From Mycolicibacterium xanthum (GTDB lineage Bacteria; Actinomycetota; Actinomycetes; Mycobacteriales; Mycobacteriaceae), in the NCBI RefSeq assembly GCF_019710635.1, contig NZ_JAIFZS010000008.1, forward strand, positions 62,001 to 126,000: a stretch of DNA of 64,000 bases, in the 5' to 3' direction. Position numbers and translations under genes: made by a program. Shown here piece by piece: positions 55,764 through 64,000 of this stretch (the stretch's first letter is position 1; every line of letters starts with the position of its first letter). The notes beneath the pieces are model-generated. The model did no database searches, was not told the origin of the DNA, and saw only the letters and a list, made by a program, of their open reading frames with translations.

Positions 55764-56872
55764 CGGTGCACCGGGAGGCGATCCGCACCGCGCGGTCGGT
55801 CGTCGTCAAGATCGGCACGACTGCGCTGACCACACCCTCGGGCGTGTTCGACGCCAGCCGGCTGCAGTACCTCGCCGATGCCATCGAGGCGCGCATGCGG
55901 GCCGGATCCGACGTGGTGATCGTGTCCTCGGGCGCGATTGCGGCGGGCATCGAGCCGCTGGGCCTGGCCAGGCGGCCGACGGACCTGGCCACCAAGCAGG
56001 CGGCCGCCAGCGTCGGCCAGGTTGCGTTGGTCAACTCGTGGAGCGCGGCGTTCGGCCGCTACGACCGCACGGTGGGGCAGGTGCTGCTGACGGCACACGA
56101 CATCTCGTTGCGGGTGCAGCACACCAACGCCCAACGCACCCTGGACCGGCTGCGTGCGCTGCACGCGGTGGCCATCGTCAACGAGAACGACACCGTCGCG
56201 ACCAACGAGATCAGGTTCGGCGACAACGACCGACTCTCCGCGCTGGTCGCGCACCTGGTCGGCGCGGACGCGCTGGTGCTGCTCAGCGACATCGACGGGC
56301 TCTACGACGGCGATCCGCGCAAGGCGAGTGCCGATGCCCCGGCCCGCTTCATCCCCGAGGTCGGCGGACCCGGCGACCTGGCCGGCGTCACGGCCGGTCG
56401 GGGTAGCCACCTGGGCACCGGTGGAATGGTGTCGAAGCTGTCGTCGGCACTGCTGGCCGCCGACGCGGGCGTGCCCGTGCTGCTGGCCGCGGCCGCCGAT
56501 GCGGCGTCGGCGCTGGCCGACGCGTCGGTCGGCACGGTGTTCGCGCCCCGTGCCGAACGGATGTCGGCCCGCCGGTTCTGGGTGCGCTATGCCGCGGAGG
56601 CGTCCGGCGCCCTGACCCTCGACGACGGAGCGGTCAACGCCGTTGTGCGGCAGCGACGTTCGCTTCTGCCCGCCGGTATCACCGCACTGTCGGGGCGGTT
56701 CTACGGCGGTGACGTCGTCGAATTGCGGGGACAGGATTTGACCATGGTCGCCCGCGGGGTGGTCGCCTACGACGCGGGTGAGTTGGCCGGCATGCTGGGC
56801 CGCTCCACCTCCGAGCTACCCGCCGAGATGCGCCGTCCCGCCGTGCACGCCGACGACCTCGTCGCGGTCTGA
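55760..56872 (+). CDS. proB: Glutamate 5-kinase ProB
   Basis: First step of proline synthesis: phosphorylates glutamate to glutamyl 5-phosphate. 370 residues: amino-acid kinase domain ([92 protein letters not shown]; residues 12-265) and a C-terminal PUA domain from about 285. Proline feedback residues cannot be judged by eye. GTG start overlapping obg. The last 57 bp overlap the convergent sirtuin gene. proA, the next pathway gene, lies 5.4 kb downstream, not adjacent. Confidence 0.96.
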   Translation: MTVHREAIRTARSVVVKIGTTALTTPSGVFDASRLQYLADAIEARMRAGSDVVIVSSGAIAAGIEPLGLARRPTDLATKQAAASVGQVALVNSWSAAFGRYDRTVGQVLLTAHDISLRVQHTNAQRTLDRLRALHAVAIVNENDTVATNEIRFGDNDRLSALVAHLVGADALVLLSDIDGLYDGDPRKASADAPARFIPEVGGPGDLAGVTAGRGSHLGTGGMVSKLSSALLAADAGVPVLLAAAADAASALADASVGTVFAPRAERMSARRFWVRYAAEASGALTLDDGAVNAVVRQRRSLLPAGITALSGRFYGGDVVELRGQDLTMVARGVVAYDAGELAGMLGRSTSELPAEMRRPAVHADDLVAV

Positions 56873-57700
56873 GCTTGCGGGCGCGGGTAGTTCATCGGCC
56901 AACAGCGCCAGCATCGGTGAGCAGCCGTTGTCGATCTTGACGTCGGCCAGGTCGTCGCCGCGGGTGCGGCCGCGGTTGATGATCGCCACCGGGACGCCGG
57001 CCGCGGCGGCGTGCCGGACGAAGCGGTAGCCCGAGTAGACGGTCAGCGACGACCCGGCGACGAGCAGCGCCTCGGCGGCATCGACCACCGAATAGGCCTG
57101 CTCCACCCGATCCCGCGGCACGCTCTCGCCGAAGTAGACGATGTCGGGCTTGAGCATGCCGCCACAGGCCGGGCAGTCCACGACGCGAAACGACGCGGTG
57201 TCGGCCACCACGGCGTCGGCGTCGGGGGCCACCGCGATGCCACCCGGGCCGGCGGCCGAGTCGGCGAAACCGGGGTTGGCCCGCTCGAGCAGGTCGGCCA
57301 GCGCGGCCCGCGACATCGTGTGACCGCAGTCCAGGCACACCACCCGCGCGTAGGTGCCGTGCAGGTCGACCACGTTCTGGCTACCCGCCTTGGTGTGCAG
57401 CAGGTCGACGTTCTGGGTGATCACCCCGCCGATGACGCCCGCGCGTTCCAGCGCGGCCAGTGCGCGGTGCCCGGCGTTGGGCAGGGTCTGGTCCATGTGC
57501 CGCCAGCCCAGGTGGTTGCGGGCCCAGTACCGCCGCCGGAACACCGGATCGGAGGTGAACTGCCGGATCGTCATCGGGTTGCTCGGCGGCGAGTCCGGTC
57601 CGCGGTAGTCGGGGATGCCCGAATCGGTGGACATCCCCGCGCCGGTGAGCACGGCGATGCGCCTGCCTCTCAGCAGTGCGAGGAGTTCGGGCGCTTCCAC
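56816..57700 (-). CDS. Sir2-family NAD-dependent protein deacylase
   Basis: Removes acyl groups from lysines using NAD. 294 residues: [19 protein letters not shown] (NAD loop), [12 protein letters not shown], the catalytic His in [13 protein letters not shown], zinc Cys pairs CLDCGH and CPACGG, and [40 protein letters not shown] at the C-terminal NAD site. The sequence between the Cys pairs is longer than in CobB, as in class II (SIRT4-like) sirtuins. Its 3' end overlaps proB by 57 bp on the opposite strand. It starts 18 bp after the Hsp20 gene on the same strand, so the two form an operon. Confidence 0.9.
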   Translation of the reverse strand: MEAPELLALLRGRRIAVLTGAGMSTDSGIPDYRGPDSPPSNPMTIRQFTSDPVFRRRYWARNHLGWRHMDQTLPNAGHRALAALERAGVIGGVITQNVDLLHTKAGSQNVVDLHGTYARVVCLDCGHTMSRAALADLLERANPGFADSAAGPGGIAVAPDADAVVADTASFRVVDCPACGGMLKPDIVYFGESVPRDRVEQAYSVVDAAEALLVAGSSLTVYSGYRFVRHAAAAGVPVAIINRGRTRGDDLADVKIDNGCSPMLALLADELPAPASSDRDEVVGVHGGTAHLGG

Positions 57701-57718
57701 ACGATCGAATGTAGGCGA

Positions 57719-58288
57719 TCAGCCCTGGTGGACGGGTTCGTGCTGGTCGGCCTGCCCGTCGGCACCATCGACGTGTGCGATGTCGTCGTCATCTGCGTCG
57801 TCATCGTCGTAGGCGTCGTCGTCGTCGTAGGCGTCGTCGTCGTCATCGTCGTCGACCGACACGACCTCGATGACCTCGACGTGCCTCTCGGGTCGGTTCT
57901 CGTCGGTCAGCGGAACCGAGACCGTCAGGATGCCCCGGTCGTAGGTGGCGTTCACCTCGTCCTGATCGGCGCCGTCGGGCAGCGACAGGCTCCGGGAGAA
58001 CGACCCGTACTGGAATTCCGAGCGGCCACAGCCCTCGCCCGGGCCGGGCCGCTGGGCGGTGATGGTGAGTCGACCGTCGCGCACCGTGACCTCGATGTCC
58101 TGCTCCGGATCGACCCCGGGGAGTTCGGCACGGATCTCGTAGGCTTCCTCGAACAGCTCGTCCTCCACCCGGATGGTGCGGCCGTCGAACAGTGGCCGCA
58201 GCGCGGCGAAGGCGGGCAGGGTCTCGAACAACTCGGCGAGGTCGGACAGCAGCGGACGCGAGGGGCGTTGGATGGCAACCTTGTTCAC
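57719..58288 (-). CDS. Hsp20/alpha-crystallin-family chaperone with acidic tail
   Basis: A 189-residue small heat-shock protein. The alpha-crystallin domain covers residues 40-140 (YEIRAELPGVDPEQDIEVTV, LTITAQRPGPGEG, FSRSLSLPDGADQDEVNATY, GILTVSVPL). The usual short C-terminal tail with I-x-I is replaced by an Asp-rich segment (repeats of DDDDAY type) of about 20 residues, then HVDGADGQADQHEP. GTG start with GGGGAC upstream; a longer frame upstream lacks homology. Expected to bind unfolding proteins; the acidic tail may aid solubility or change oligomer assembly. First gene of an operon with the sirtuin. Confidence 0.87.
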   Translation of the reverse strand: MNKVAIQRPSRPLLSDLAELFETLPAFAALRPLFDGRTIRVEDELFEEAYEIRAELPGVDPEQDIEVTVRDGRLTITAQRPGPGEGCGRSEFQYGSFSRSLSLPDGADQDEVNATYDRGILTVSVPLTDENRPERHVEVIEVVSVDDDDDDDAYDDDDAYDDDDADDDDIAHVDGADGQADQHEPVHQG

Positions 58289-58410
58289 GTCCCCAGGATG
58301 CGCGCGGCAGGAAAGATCCCCGGGTCGGGCAAGGTGCGCACGGGCGAACGACAGGCCAACACGCACCCCCGTCCCCGAATCCGCGCGGTCAGCGGGCGAC
58401 AATGGTGGTG

Positions 58411-60468
58411 ATGGACTTCTACTCGGCCTACCACCAGGGATTCGTGCGCGTCGCCGCCTGCACCCTGCACTCGGCGCTCGCCGATCCCGCGGCAAACGCC
58501 GCATCCGTGCTGGCCACCGCCCGCGAGTGCGACGCCGGGGCGGTCGCGCTGGCGGTCTTCCCGGAGCTGACGCTGTCGGGATACTCCATCGACGACATCG
58601 TGATGCAGGACGCGCTGCTGGAGGCCGTCCACGAGGCGCTGCTCGAGGTGGTGGCCGGGTCCGCCGGGCTGATGACGGTGCTGGTCGTCGGGGCGCCGCT
58701 GCGGTACGGCCACCGCATCTACAACACCGCGGTGGTGGTCCACCGCGGCCGGGTGCTCGGGGTGGTGCCCAAGTCGTATCTGCCGACCTACCGCGAGTTC
58801 TACGAGCGCCGCCAGATGGCGGCCGGCGACGACGTGCGCGGGGTGCTGCGCATCGGCGACATCGACGCGCCGTTCGGGCCCGACCTGCTGTTCAGCGCGA
58901 CGGACGTGCCCGGGTTCGTGCTGCACGTCGAGATCTGCGAGGACATGTTCGTCCCGATCCCGCCGAGCGCGCAGGCCGCGCTGGCCGGCGCCACGGTACT
59001 GGCCAACCTGTCCGGCAGCCCCATCACGATCGGGCGTGCCGAGGACCGCACACTGCTGGCCCGCTCGGCGTCGGCCCGCTGCCTGGCCGCCTACGTGTAC
59101 GCGGCAGCCGGCGAGGGGGAGTCCAGCACCGACCTCGCCTGGGACGGCCAGACCATGATCTGGGAGAACGGCGCCTGCCTGGCCACCTCCGAACGATTCC
59201 CCGACGGCCCACGGCGTTCCGTCGCCGACGTCGACCTCGAGTTGTTGCGCGCCGAGCGGCTGCGGATGGGCACCTTCGACGACAACCGGGTACACCACGG
59301 CATCACAGCCGGGGACTACCGCCGGGTGGAGTTCCGGCTGGACCCGCCGACCGGCGACATCGGGCTGCTGCGCACCGTCGAGCGGTTCCCCTTCGTACCG
59401 TCCGATCCCGAACGGCTGCAACAGGATTGCTACGAGGGCTACAACATCCAGGTGTCCGGCCTGGAACAGCGGCTGCGCGCGCTGGGCTTTCCCAAGCCGG
59501 TCATCGGGGTGTCCGGCGGGCTGGACTCCACGCACGCGCTGATCGTCGCGGCGCGGGCGATGGACCGGCTGGGCCGCCCGCGCAGCGACATCCTGGCGTT
59601 CACGTTGCCCGGCTTCGCCACCGGAGAACACACCAAGGGCAACGCCTACCGGCTGGGCGAGGCGCTCGGGGTGACGTTCACCGAGATCGACATCCGGCCG
59701 ACGGCGCAGCTGATGCTCGCCGAGATGGACCACCCGTTCGCACGTGGTGAGAAGGTGTACGACGTCACCTTCGAGAACGTGCAGGCGGGGCTGCGCACCG
59801 ACTACCTGTTCCGGCTGGCCAACCAGCGCGGCGGGATCGTGCTGGGCACCGGCGATCTGTCCGAGATCGCGCTGGGCTGGTCCACCTACGGTGTCGGCGA
59901 CCAGATGTCGCACTACAACGTGAATTCCGGCGTGCCCAAGACGCTGATCCAGCACCTGATCCGGTGGGTGATCTCGTCGCAACAGTTCGGGCCCGCCGAC
60001 CACCCGATCAACACGGCGTTGCAGTCGGTGCTCGACACCGAGATCACCCCCGAGCTGGTGCCGGCCGGCGAGGACGAGGAGATCCAGAGCACCGAGGCCA
60101 AGATCGGTCCCTATGCGCTGCAGGACTTCTCCCTGTTCCAGGTGCTTCGCCACGGGTTCCGGCCGTCGAAGGTGGCGTTCCTGGCCTGGCACGCCTGGAG
60201 CGACCCGGAACGCGGCGACTGGCCGCCGGGATTTCCGCCCGACCAGCGGCCCGCCTACAGCCTGGCAGAAATCCGGGGCTGGCTGACGGTCTTCGTACGC
60301 CGGTTCTACTCGTTCTCCCAGTTCAAGCGCTCCGCAATGCCCAACGGCCCCAAGGTGTCCCACGGCGGATCGCTCTCGCCGCGCGGCGACTGGCGGGCCC
60401 CGTCGGACATGTCGGCGCGCATCTGGCTCGACGAGATCGACCGGGCGATCCCCGCCGACCCGAGCTGA
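58411..60468 (+). CDS. nadE: Glutamine-dependent NAD+ synthetase NadE
   Basis: Final step of NAD synthesis. 685 residues in two domains. The N-terminal nitrilase-type glutaminase has Glu in VFPELTLSGYSIDD, Lys in VPKSYLPTYREFYERR and catalytic Cys in LHVEICEDMFVP near residue 176. The C-terminal ATP-pyrophosphatase domain has VIGVSGGLDSTHALIVAARA and LGTGDLSEIALGWSTYGVGDQM. Start is MDFYSAYHQGF, matching MNFYSAYQHGF of the M. tuberculosis enzyme; upstream ATG (58402) and GTG codons are less likely. Divergent from the hsp20-sir2 operon, pairing an NAD maker with an NAD consumer. Confidence 0.96.
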   Translation: MDFYSAYHQGFVRVAACTLHSALADPAANAASVLATARECDAGAVALAVFPELTLSGYSIDDIVMQDALLEAVHEALLEVVAGSAGLMTVLVVGAPLRYGHRIYNTAVVVHRGRVLGVVPKSYLPTYREFYERRQMAAGDDVRGVLRIGDIDAPFGPDLLFSATDVPGFVLHVEICEDMFVPIPPSAQAALAGATVLANLSGSPITIGRAEDRTLLARSASARCLAAYVYAAAGEGESSTDLAWDGQTMIWENGACLATSERFPDGPRRSVADVDLELLRAERLRMGTFDDNRVHHGITAGDYRRVEFRLDPPTGDIGLLRTVERFPFVPSDPERLQQDCYEGYNIQVSGLEQRLRALGFPKPVIGVSGGLDSTHALIVAARAMDRLGRPRSDILAFTLPGFATGEHTKGNAYRLGEALGVTFTEIDIRPTAQLMLAEMDHPFARGEKVYDVTFENVQAGLRTDYLFRLANQRGGIVLGTGDLSEIALGWSTYGVGDQMSHYNVNSGVPKTLIQHLIRWVISSQQFGPADHPINTALQSVLDTEITPELVPAGEDEEIQSTEAKIGPYALQDFSLFQVLRHGFRPSKVAFLAWHAWSDPERGDWPPGFPPDQRPAYSLAEIRGWLTVFVRRFYSFSQFKRSAMPNGPKVSHGGSLSPRGDWRAPSDMSARIWLDEIDRAIPADPS

Positions 60469-60478
60469 CGTCGATCGG

Positions 60479-61306
60479 CTACAGCCGTCCCTCGCCGCGC
60501 AACTCGGGATGTACCCACTGCGGCGAGCGGCGCTGCTTGAACGCGACGAACCCCTCGCGGGCCTCCTCGCCGGAGTAGCTGGCCTGCATGCCGATCCGGT
60601 CGAAGAGCCCCATGTAGTTGTCCAGGCTGGACTTGACCACCGAGCGTGCTTTCGGGGCGGTGCGGCAGCACTGCGCCAGCACCTCGCGGGCCGCGCCCGG
60701 CAATTCCTCGTGCGGCACCATCCGGGCCACCATGCCCCAGTCGACGGCTTCCTCGGCGGTCAGCGTGCGCCCGGTGAACATCAGGTCGCGGGTGCGCACC
60801 GGGCCGATCATCCGGGCCAGCATCTGGCTGTAATAGGTGTCGGCGATGCCGCGGTAGAGCTCGGGCACCCGGAACGTCGCGCGGTCGCTGACCACCGCCA
60901 TGTCGCTGCACATCGCGATCTGCAGCCCGCCGCCCTGGCACAGCCCGTTGACCGCGCTCACCACCGGTTTGACCGACTGGCGCAGCCGCTCGAACGGGGT
61001 GACGTCCATTGCCAGCCCCCGGCCGAGCGCGTCCAGCCAGTTGTCCGAGCCGTCACCGCCACCGAGGTCGCCGCCCGGCGCGAACACGTCGCCGGTGCCG
61101 GTGATCAACAGCCCGGCCAGCGAATCGTCGGCGTCGACCAGCCCGACTGCGTAGCGGATGCCGAAGTACATCGCCGGTGTCATCGCGTTGCGCGCCTCCG
61201 GCCGGTCCAGCGTGCACACCCCGAACGGGCCCTCCCGGGTGAAGCGCAGATACGGCGTGCCGAGCCAATCACCCTCGGGTGGACGGGGTTCCGTCGTCGT
61301 GGTCAT
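60479..61306 (-). CDS. Enoyl-CoA hydratase/isomerase family protein
   Basis: A 275-residue crotonase-fold protein. FGVCTLDRPEARNAMTPAMY at the N-terminus, the oxyanion-hole segments LLITGTGDVFAPGGDLGGG and VSAVNGLCQGGGLQIAMCSD, and RIGMQASYSGEEAREGFVAF near the end. The usual Glu pair of true hydratases is only partly matched (CSDMAVVSDRATFRVPELYRG contains one Glu), so it might be an isomerase or other crotonase. Its ATG overlaps the ribokinase stop as ATGA. Convergent with nadE (ten bases between stops). Confidence 0.84.
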   Translation of the reverse strand: MTTTTEPRPPEGDWLGTPYLRFTREGPFGVCTLDRPEARNAMTPAMYFGIRYAVGLVDADDSLAGLLITGTGDVFAPGGDLGGGDGSDNWLDALGRGLAMDVTPFERLRQSVKPVVSAVNGLCQGGGLQIAMCSDMAVVSDRATFRVPELYRGIADTYYSQMLARMIGPVRTRDLMFTGRTLTAEEAVDWGMVARMVPHEELPGAAREVLAQCCRTAPKARSVVKSSLDNYMGLFDRIGMQASYSGEEAREGFVAFKQRRSPQWVHPELRGEGRL

Positions 61307-62175
61307 GGCGCCTCCAGGATGTCGTCGATGGCCTCAGCGTAGGGTGCGCAGTTCCCGGCCCCGTGCACCAGTGTCGCCAGCGCACCCGCCGCACACGCGC
61401 TGCGCAGCGCGTGCTCCAGTCCACCCTGCCATTTCGCGGCCAGCACGCCGGCGAACACGTCGCCGGCCCCGGCGGTGTCGACCGCCTCGACGGCCGGCGC
61501 GGGCACGTCCACATCGCCCCCGTCGCCGTGATGGGCGGCCCCCCGCGCACCCCGGGTGATCACCAGGTGCGGCACCGGCGGGTGCCCGGCGGCCACCCAC
61601 CGCGCGGCCTCGGTCTCGTTGACGACGACGACGTTCACCAGGCCGGCGAGTTCGGCGAGTCGGCCCGGATCGGCGCCGGCCGGCGAGGCGTTGACGATGA
61701 CGACCGCGCCGGCCTCCCGGCCCACCCGCGCCGCCGCGACCGCCGCGTCGAGCGGGATCTCCAGCTGCATCAGCACCACATCGCAGTCGGCCACGACCGA
61801 CCGGATCGCCTGCGAGTTCAGGCTCAGGTGGGCGTTGGCGCCGGGCGCCACCACGATGCAGTTCTCCGCGTTCGTGTCGACGAGGATCGCCGCCGAGCCG
61901 CTCGGCCCCGGCACCGTGACGACGCCGTCGAGCCCGACGCCGTTGTCGTGCAGGTGAGTCCGCAGCTGCTCGGCCGCCGCGTCGGTGCCGAGGGCCGCGA
62001 CGAGCTGCACTGCCGCGCCGGCTCGTGCGGCCGCCACCGCCTGGTTACCGCCCTTGCCGCCCGGCGAGGCCGACAATGCCGATGCGAGCACGGTCTGGCC
62101 GGGCCGGGGAAGGGCGTCGACGGTGAACGTGAGATCGGCGTTGACGCTGCCGACCACACACACCCGCGCAGGCAT
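61303..62175 (-). CDS. rbsK: Ribokinase (PfkB family)
   Basis: Phosphorylates D-ribose or a related sugar or nucleoside. 290 residues: VVGSVNADLTFTVDALPRPG, the signature ASPGGKGGNQAVAAARAGA, substrate/cation region VNASPAG, VVVNETEAARWVAAG and the catalytic Asp in VDTAGAGDVFAGVLAA. Homologue by position of Rv2436. No ribose transporter is adjacent. Start MPARVCVVGS; an ATG three codons upstream is possible. Its last codon overlaps the crotonase start, so the two are cotranscribed; divergent from proA across 58 bp. Confidence 0.88.
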   Translation of the reverse strand: MPARVCVVGSVNADLTFTVDALPRPGQTVLASALSASPGGKGGNQAVAAARAGAAVQLVAALGTDAAAEQLRTHLHDNGVGLDGVVTVPGPSGSAAILVDTNAENCIVVAPGANAHLSLNSQAIRSVVADCDVVLMQLEIPLDAAVAAARVGREAGAVVIVNASPAGADPGRLAELAGLVNVVVVNETEAARWVAAGHPPVPHLVITRGARGAAHHGDGGDVDVPAPAVEAVDTAGAGDVFAGVLAAKWQGGLEHALRSACAAGALATLVHGAGNCAPYAEAIDDILEAP

Positions 62176-62221
62176 GGCGCCCACGCTAGCGCCTCACGTT
62201 CTCAGACGTGGGCAGGTCCGA

Positions 62222-62227
62222 TAAGCT
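62222..62227 (+). promoter_or_regulatory. -10 element (TAAGCT) of a probable leaderless proA promoter
   Basis: A TANNNT element ending seven bases before the proA ATG, with no Shine-Dalgarno in between; the spacing is that of mycobacterial leaderless promoters. No good -35 is visible. Confidence 0.5.
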
Positions 62228-62233
62228 GGGCTA

Positions 62234-63493
62234 ATGAGTCTGCACGCGCCCGAGCGCAGCGAAGTCACCGATGACTTGCGCGACCAGGTCCACGCCGCCG
62301 CCAGGCGGGCCCGGACCGCGGCGCGCGGGCTGGCGACGCTGAGCACCGAGGCCAAGAACCATGCCCTGCGCACCGCCGCCGATCACGTGCTGATGCACAC
62401 CCGCACGATCCTGGAGGCCAACCACGCCGACCTCGAGGCGGCCCGCGCCGCGGGCACCGCCGAGGCCATGCTGGACCGCCTCGCGCTGGACCCGGCCCGG
62501 ATCGAGGGCATCGCCGACGGCCTGCGCCAGGTCGCGGGTCTGCCCGACCCGGTCGGGGAGGTGCTGCGCGGCCGCACCCTGCCCAACGGCCTGCAGCTGC
62601 GCCAGCAGCGGGTCCCGCTCGGCGTCGTCGGCATCGTCTACGAGGGCCGCCCCAACGTCACCGTCGACGCGTTCGGGCTCACGCTGAAATCCGGCAACGC
62701 CGTTCTGCTGCGCGGCAGTTCGTCAGCGGCGCGGTCCAACGCGGCGCTGGTGACCGCGCTGCGTGCCGCGCTGGTGGTCGAGGGTCTCGACGCCGACTCG
62801 GTACAGCTGCTGCCCAGCGAAGACCGGGCCAGCGTCACCCACCTGATCCAGGCCCGCGGCCTGGTCGACGTCGTCATCCCGCGCGGCGGGGCCGGCCTGA
62901 TCGACGCCGTGGTGCGCGACGCGCAGGTGCCCACCATCGAGACCGGGGTCGGCAACTGCCACGTCTACGTGGAGGAGTCCGCCGACCTCGACATGGCCGA
63001 GGCCATCCTGCTCAACGCCAAGACTCGGCGGCCCAGCGTGTGCAACGCCGCCGAGTCGCTGCTCATCGACGCGTCGATCGCCGATGTGGCGGTGCCGCGG
63101 CTGACCGCGGCGCTGCAGGCCGCCGGCGTGACGGTGCACGCCGATCCGACCGAGGACGAGCTGCGCGCCGAGTTCCTGTCGATGGACATCGCGCTGGCCG
63201 TCGTCGATGGGGTGGATGGCGCCATCGCACACGTCAACGAGTACGGCACCGGTCACACGGAGGCCATCGTGACGACCAATCTCGCTGCCGCGCAGCGGTT
63301 CACCGAACGGGTGGACGCGGCGGCCGTGATGGTGAACGCATCGACGGCGTTCACCGACGGGGAGCAGTTCGGTTTCGGCGCTGAGATCGGCATCTCCACC
63401 CAGAAGCTGCACGCCAGGGGGCCGATGGGGTTGCCAGAGTTGACGTCGACCAAGTGGATCGTGTGGGGCTCCGGCCACATACGTCCAGCCTGA
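62234..63493 (+). CDS. proA: Gamma-glutamyl phosphate reductase ProA
   Basis: Second proline step: reduces glutamyl 5-phosphate to glutamate semialdehyde with NADPH. 419 residues of the aldehyde dehydrogenase superfamily: [86 protein letters not shown], catalytic Cys in [18 protein letters not shown] near residue 265, and [16 protein letters not shown] at the C-terminus. ATG start, probably leaderless. Followed after 15 bp by the MoxR-type ATPase. Confidence 0.96.
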   Translation: MSLHAPERSEVTDDLRDQVHAAARRARTAARGLATLSTEAKNHALRTAADHVLMHTRTILEANHADLEAARAAGTAEAMLDRLALDPARIEGIADGLRQVAGLPDPVGEVLRGRTLPNGLQLRQQRVPLGVVGIVYEGRPNVTVDAFGLTLKSGNAVLLRGSSSAARSNAALVTALRAALVVEGLDADSVQLLPSEDRASVTHLIQARGLVDVVIPRGGAGLIDAVVRDAQVPTIETGVGNCHVYVEESADLDMAEAILLNAKTRRPSVCNAAESLLIDASIADVAVPRLTAALQAAGVTVHADPTEDELRAEFLSMDIALAVVDGVDGAIAHVNEYGTGHTEAIVTTNLAAAQRFTERVDAAAVMVNASTAFTDGEQFGFGAEIGISTQKLHARGPMGLPELTSTKWIVWGSGHIRPA

Positions 63494-63508
63494 ACCAGGA
63501 GTGATGAT

Positions 63509-64000
63509 TTGAGCGTCCCCGCACGTCCGGCGCCGCTGTTCGCCGACATCGACGATGTCTCGCGGCGGCTGGCCGAGACCGGTTATCTGCCCGATACCGC
63601 CACCGCCACCGCGGTGTTCCTCGCCGACCGGCTCGGCAAGCCGCTGCTCGTCGAGGGCCCCGCAGGCGTCGGCAAGACCGAGCTGGCGCGCGCGATCGCC
63701 CAGGCCACCGATTCGGGCCTGGTGCGGCTGCAGTGCTACGAGGGCGTCGACGAGGCCCGCGCCCTCTACGAGTGGAACCACGCCAAGCAGATCCTGCGCA
63801 TCCAGGCCGGGCAGGGTGAGGGGGCCGACTGGGACCGCACCAAGGACGACGTGTTCTCCGAGGAGTTCCTGCTGTCCCGCCCGCTGCTGACCGCGATCCG
63901 GCGCACCGAGCCGACCGTGCTGCTGATCGACGAGACCGACAAGGCCGACATCGAGATCGAGGGCCTGCTGCTGGAGGTGTTGTCCGACTTCGCGGTGACG
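63509..64000 (+). CDS. MoxR-type AAA+ ATPase (3' end outside window)
   Basis: The first 164 codons of an AAA+ ATPase: FLADRLGKPLLVEGPAGVGK with Walker A GPAGVGKTELARAIAQ, LVRLQCYEGVDEARALYEWN, and Walker B PTVLLIDETDKADIEIEGLLLEV, typical of MoxR/YeaC-type chaperones. The start is a TTG after AGGAG; a nearby ATG is immediately followed by a stop codon. Corresponds to Rv2426c downstream of proA. MoxR ATPases act with VWA-domain partners, which would lie beyond the window. Confidence 0.9.
   Translation, partial: MSVPARPAPLFADIDDVSRRLAETGYLPDTATATAVFLADRLGKPLLVEGPAGVGKTELARAIAQATDSGLVRLQCYEGVDEARALYEWNHAKQILRIQAGQGEGADWDRTKDDVFSEEFLLSRPLLTAIRRTEPTVLLIDETDKADIEIEGLLLEVLSDFAVT

Overview
This is a GC-rich (mid-60s percent by eye) actinobacterial chromosome segment. 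It most likely comes from a fast-growing Mycobacterium/Mycolicibacterium. The gene order valS-folC-DUF4233-ndk-rne-rplU-rpmA-obg-proB-nadE-rbsK-proA-MoxR ATPase, preceded by korAB, mobA, rpf and an Rv2449c-like reductase, follows the M. tuberculosis Rv2455c-Rv2426c neighbourhood with local losses and insertions. Start codons (ATG/GTG/TTG), ATGA/GTGA stop-start overlaps and probable leaderless starts also fit mycobacteria. No tRNA, rRNA, CRISPR array, transposase or phage gene was seen.

Layout. 1-4.9 kb (minus): a YdeP-type molybdopterin oxidoreductase and FdhD, then a GT1 glycosyltransferase and a translationally coupled 43-residue membrane microprotein. 4.9-7.1 kb: a type III glutamine synthetase (plus). 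7.1-29.4 kb: a carbohydrate island built around inositol catabolism. It holds a six-gene iol operon (iolC, aldolase, iolB, iolD, iolG, iolA; minus), a GntR/HutC regulator, a TIM-barrel isomerase divergent from a LacI regulator, and a three-gene sugar ABC importer. A P450/SnoaL pair divergent from a GAF-LuxR regulator interrupts it. The island ends with a second, tightly overlapping operon (2OG-dioxygenase, IolG-like, IolE, Gfo/Idh) divergent from another LacI regulator. iolE is absent from the first operon and present only in the second, so the two probably form one pathway. A 21-bp dyad upstream of both the iolC operon and the ABC importer is the best candidate for the shared operator.

29.7-33.4 kb: korAB (2-oxoglutarate:ferredoxin oxidoreductase) and mobA. 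33.4-35.6 kb: a non-coding stretch of about 1 kb, then two tandem resuscitation-promoting factor genes. 35.6-41 kb: an FAD monooxygenase, a three-gene N-demethylase cluster (DmmA-like, PDR-type reductase, DUF3445), and convergent to it an ammonium transporter with a small membrane protein. 41-45 kb: S9 peptidase, saccharopine-dehydrogenase-like reductase, DUF937 protein. 45-64 kb: the conserved translation, RNA-decay, proline and NAD housekeeping block. It carries an Hsp20-sirtuin pair and an enoyl-CoA hydratase-ribokinase pair on the minus strand, and ends in a truncated MoxR-type ATPase.

The most unusual sequence structure is threefold: very long perfect inverted repeats at gene ends, including two related copies; a GAGCGAAGCGACGGGG-containing repeat that is tandem and in frame in valS and recurs at the fdhF/fdhD junction; and the paired operators of the inositol regulators.
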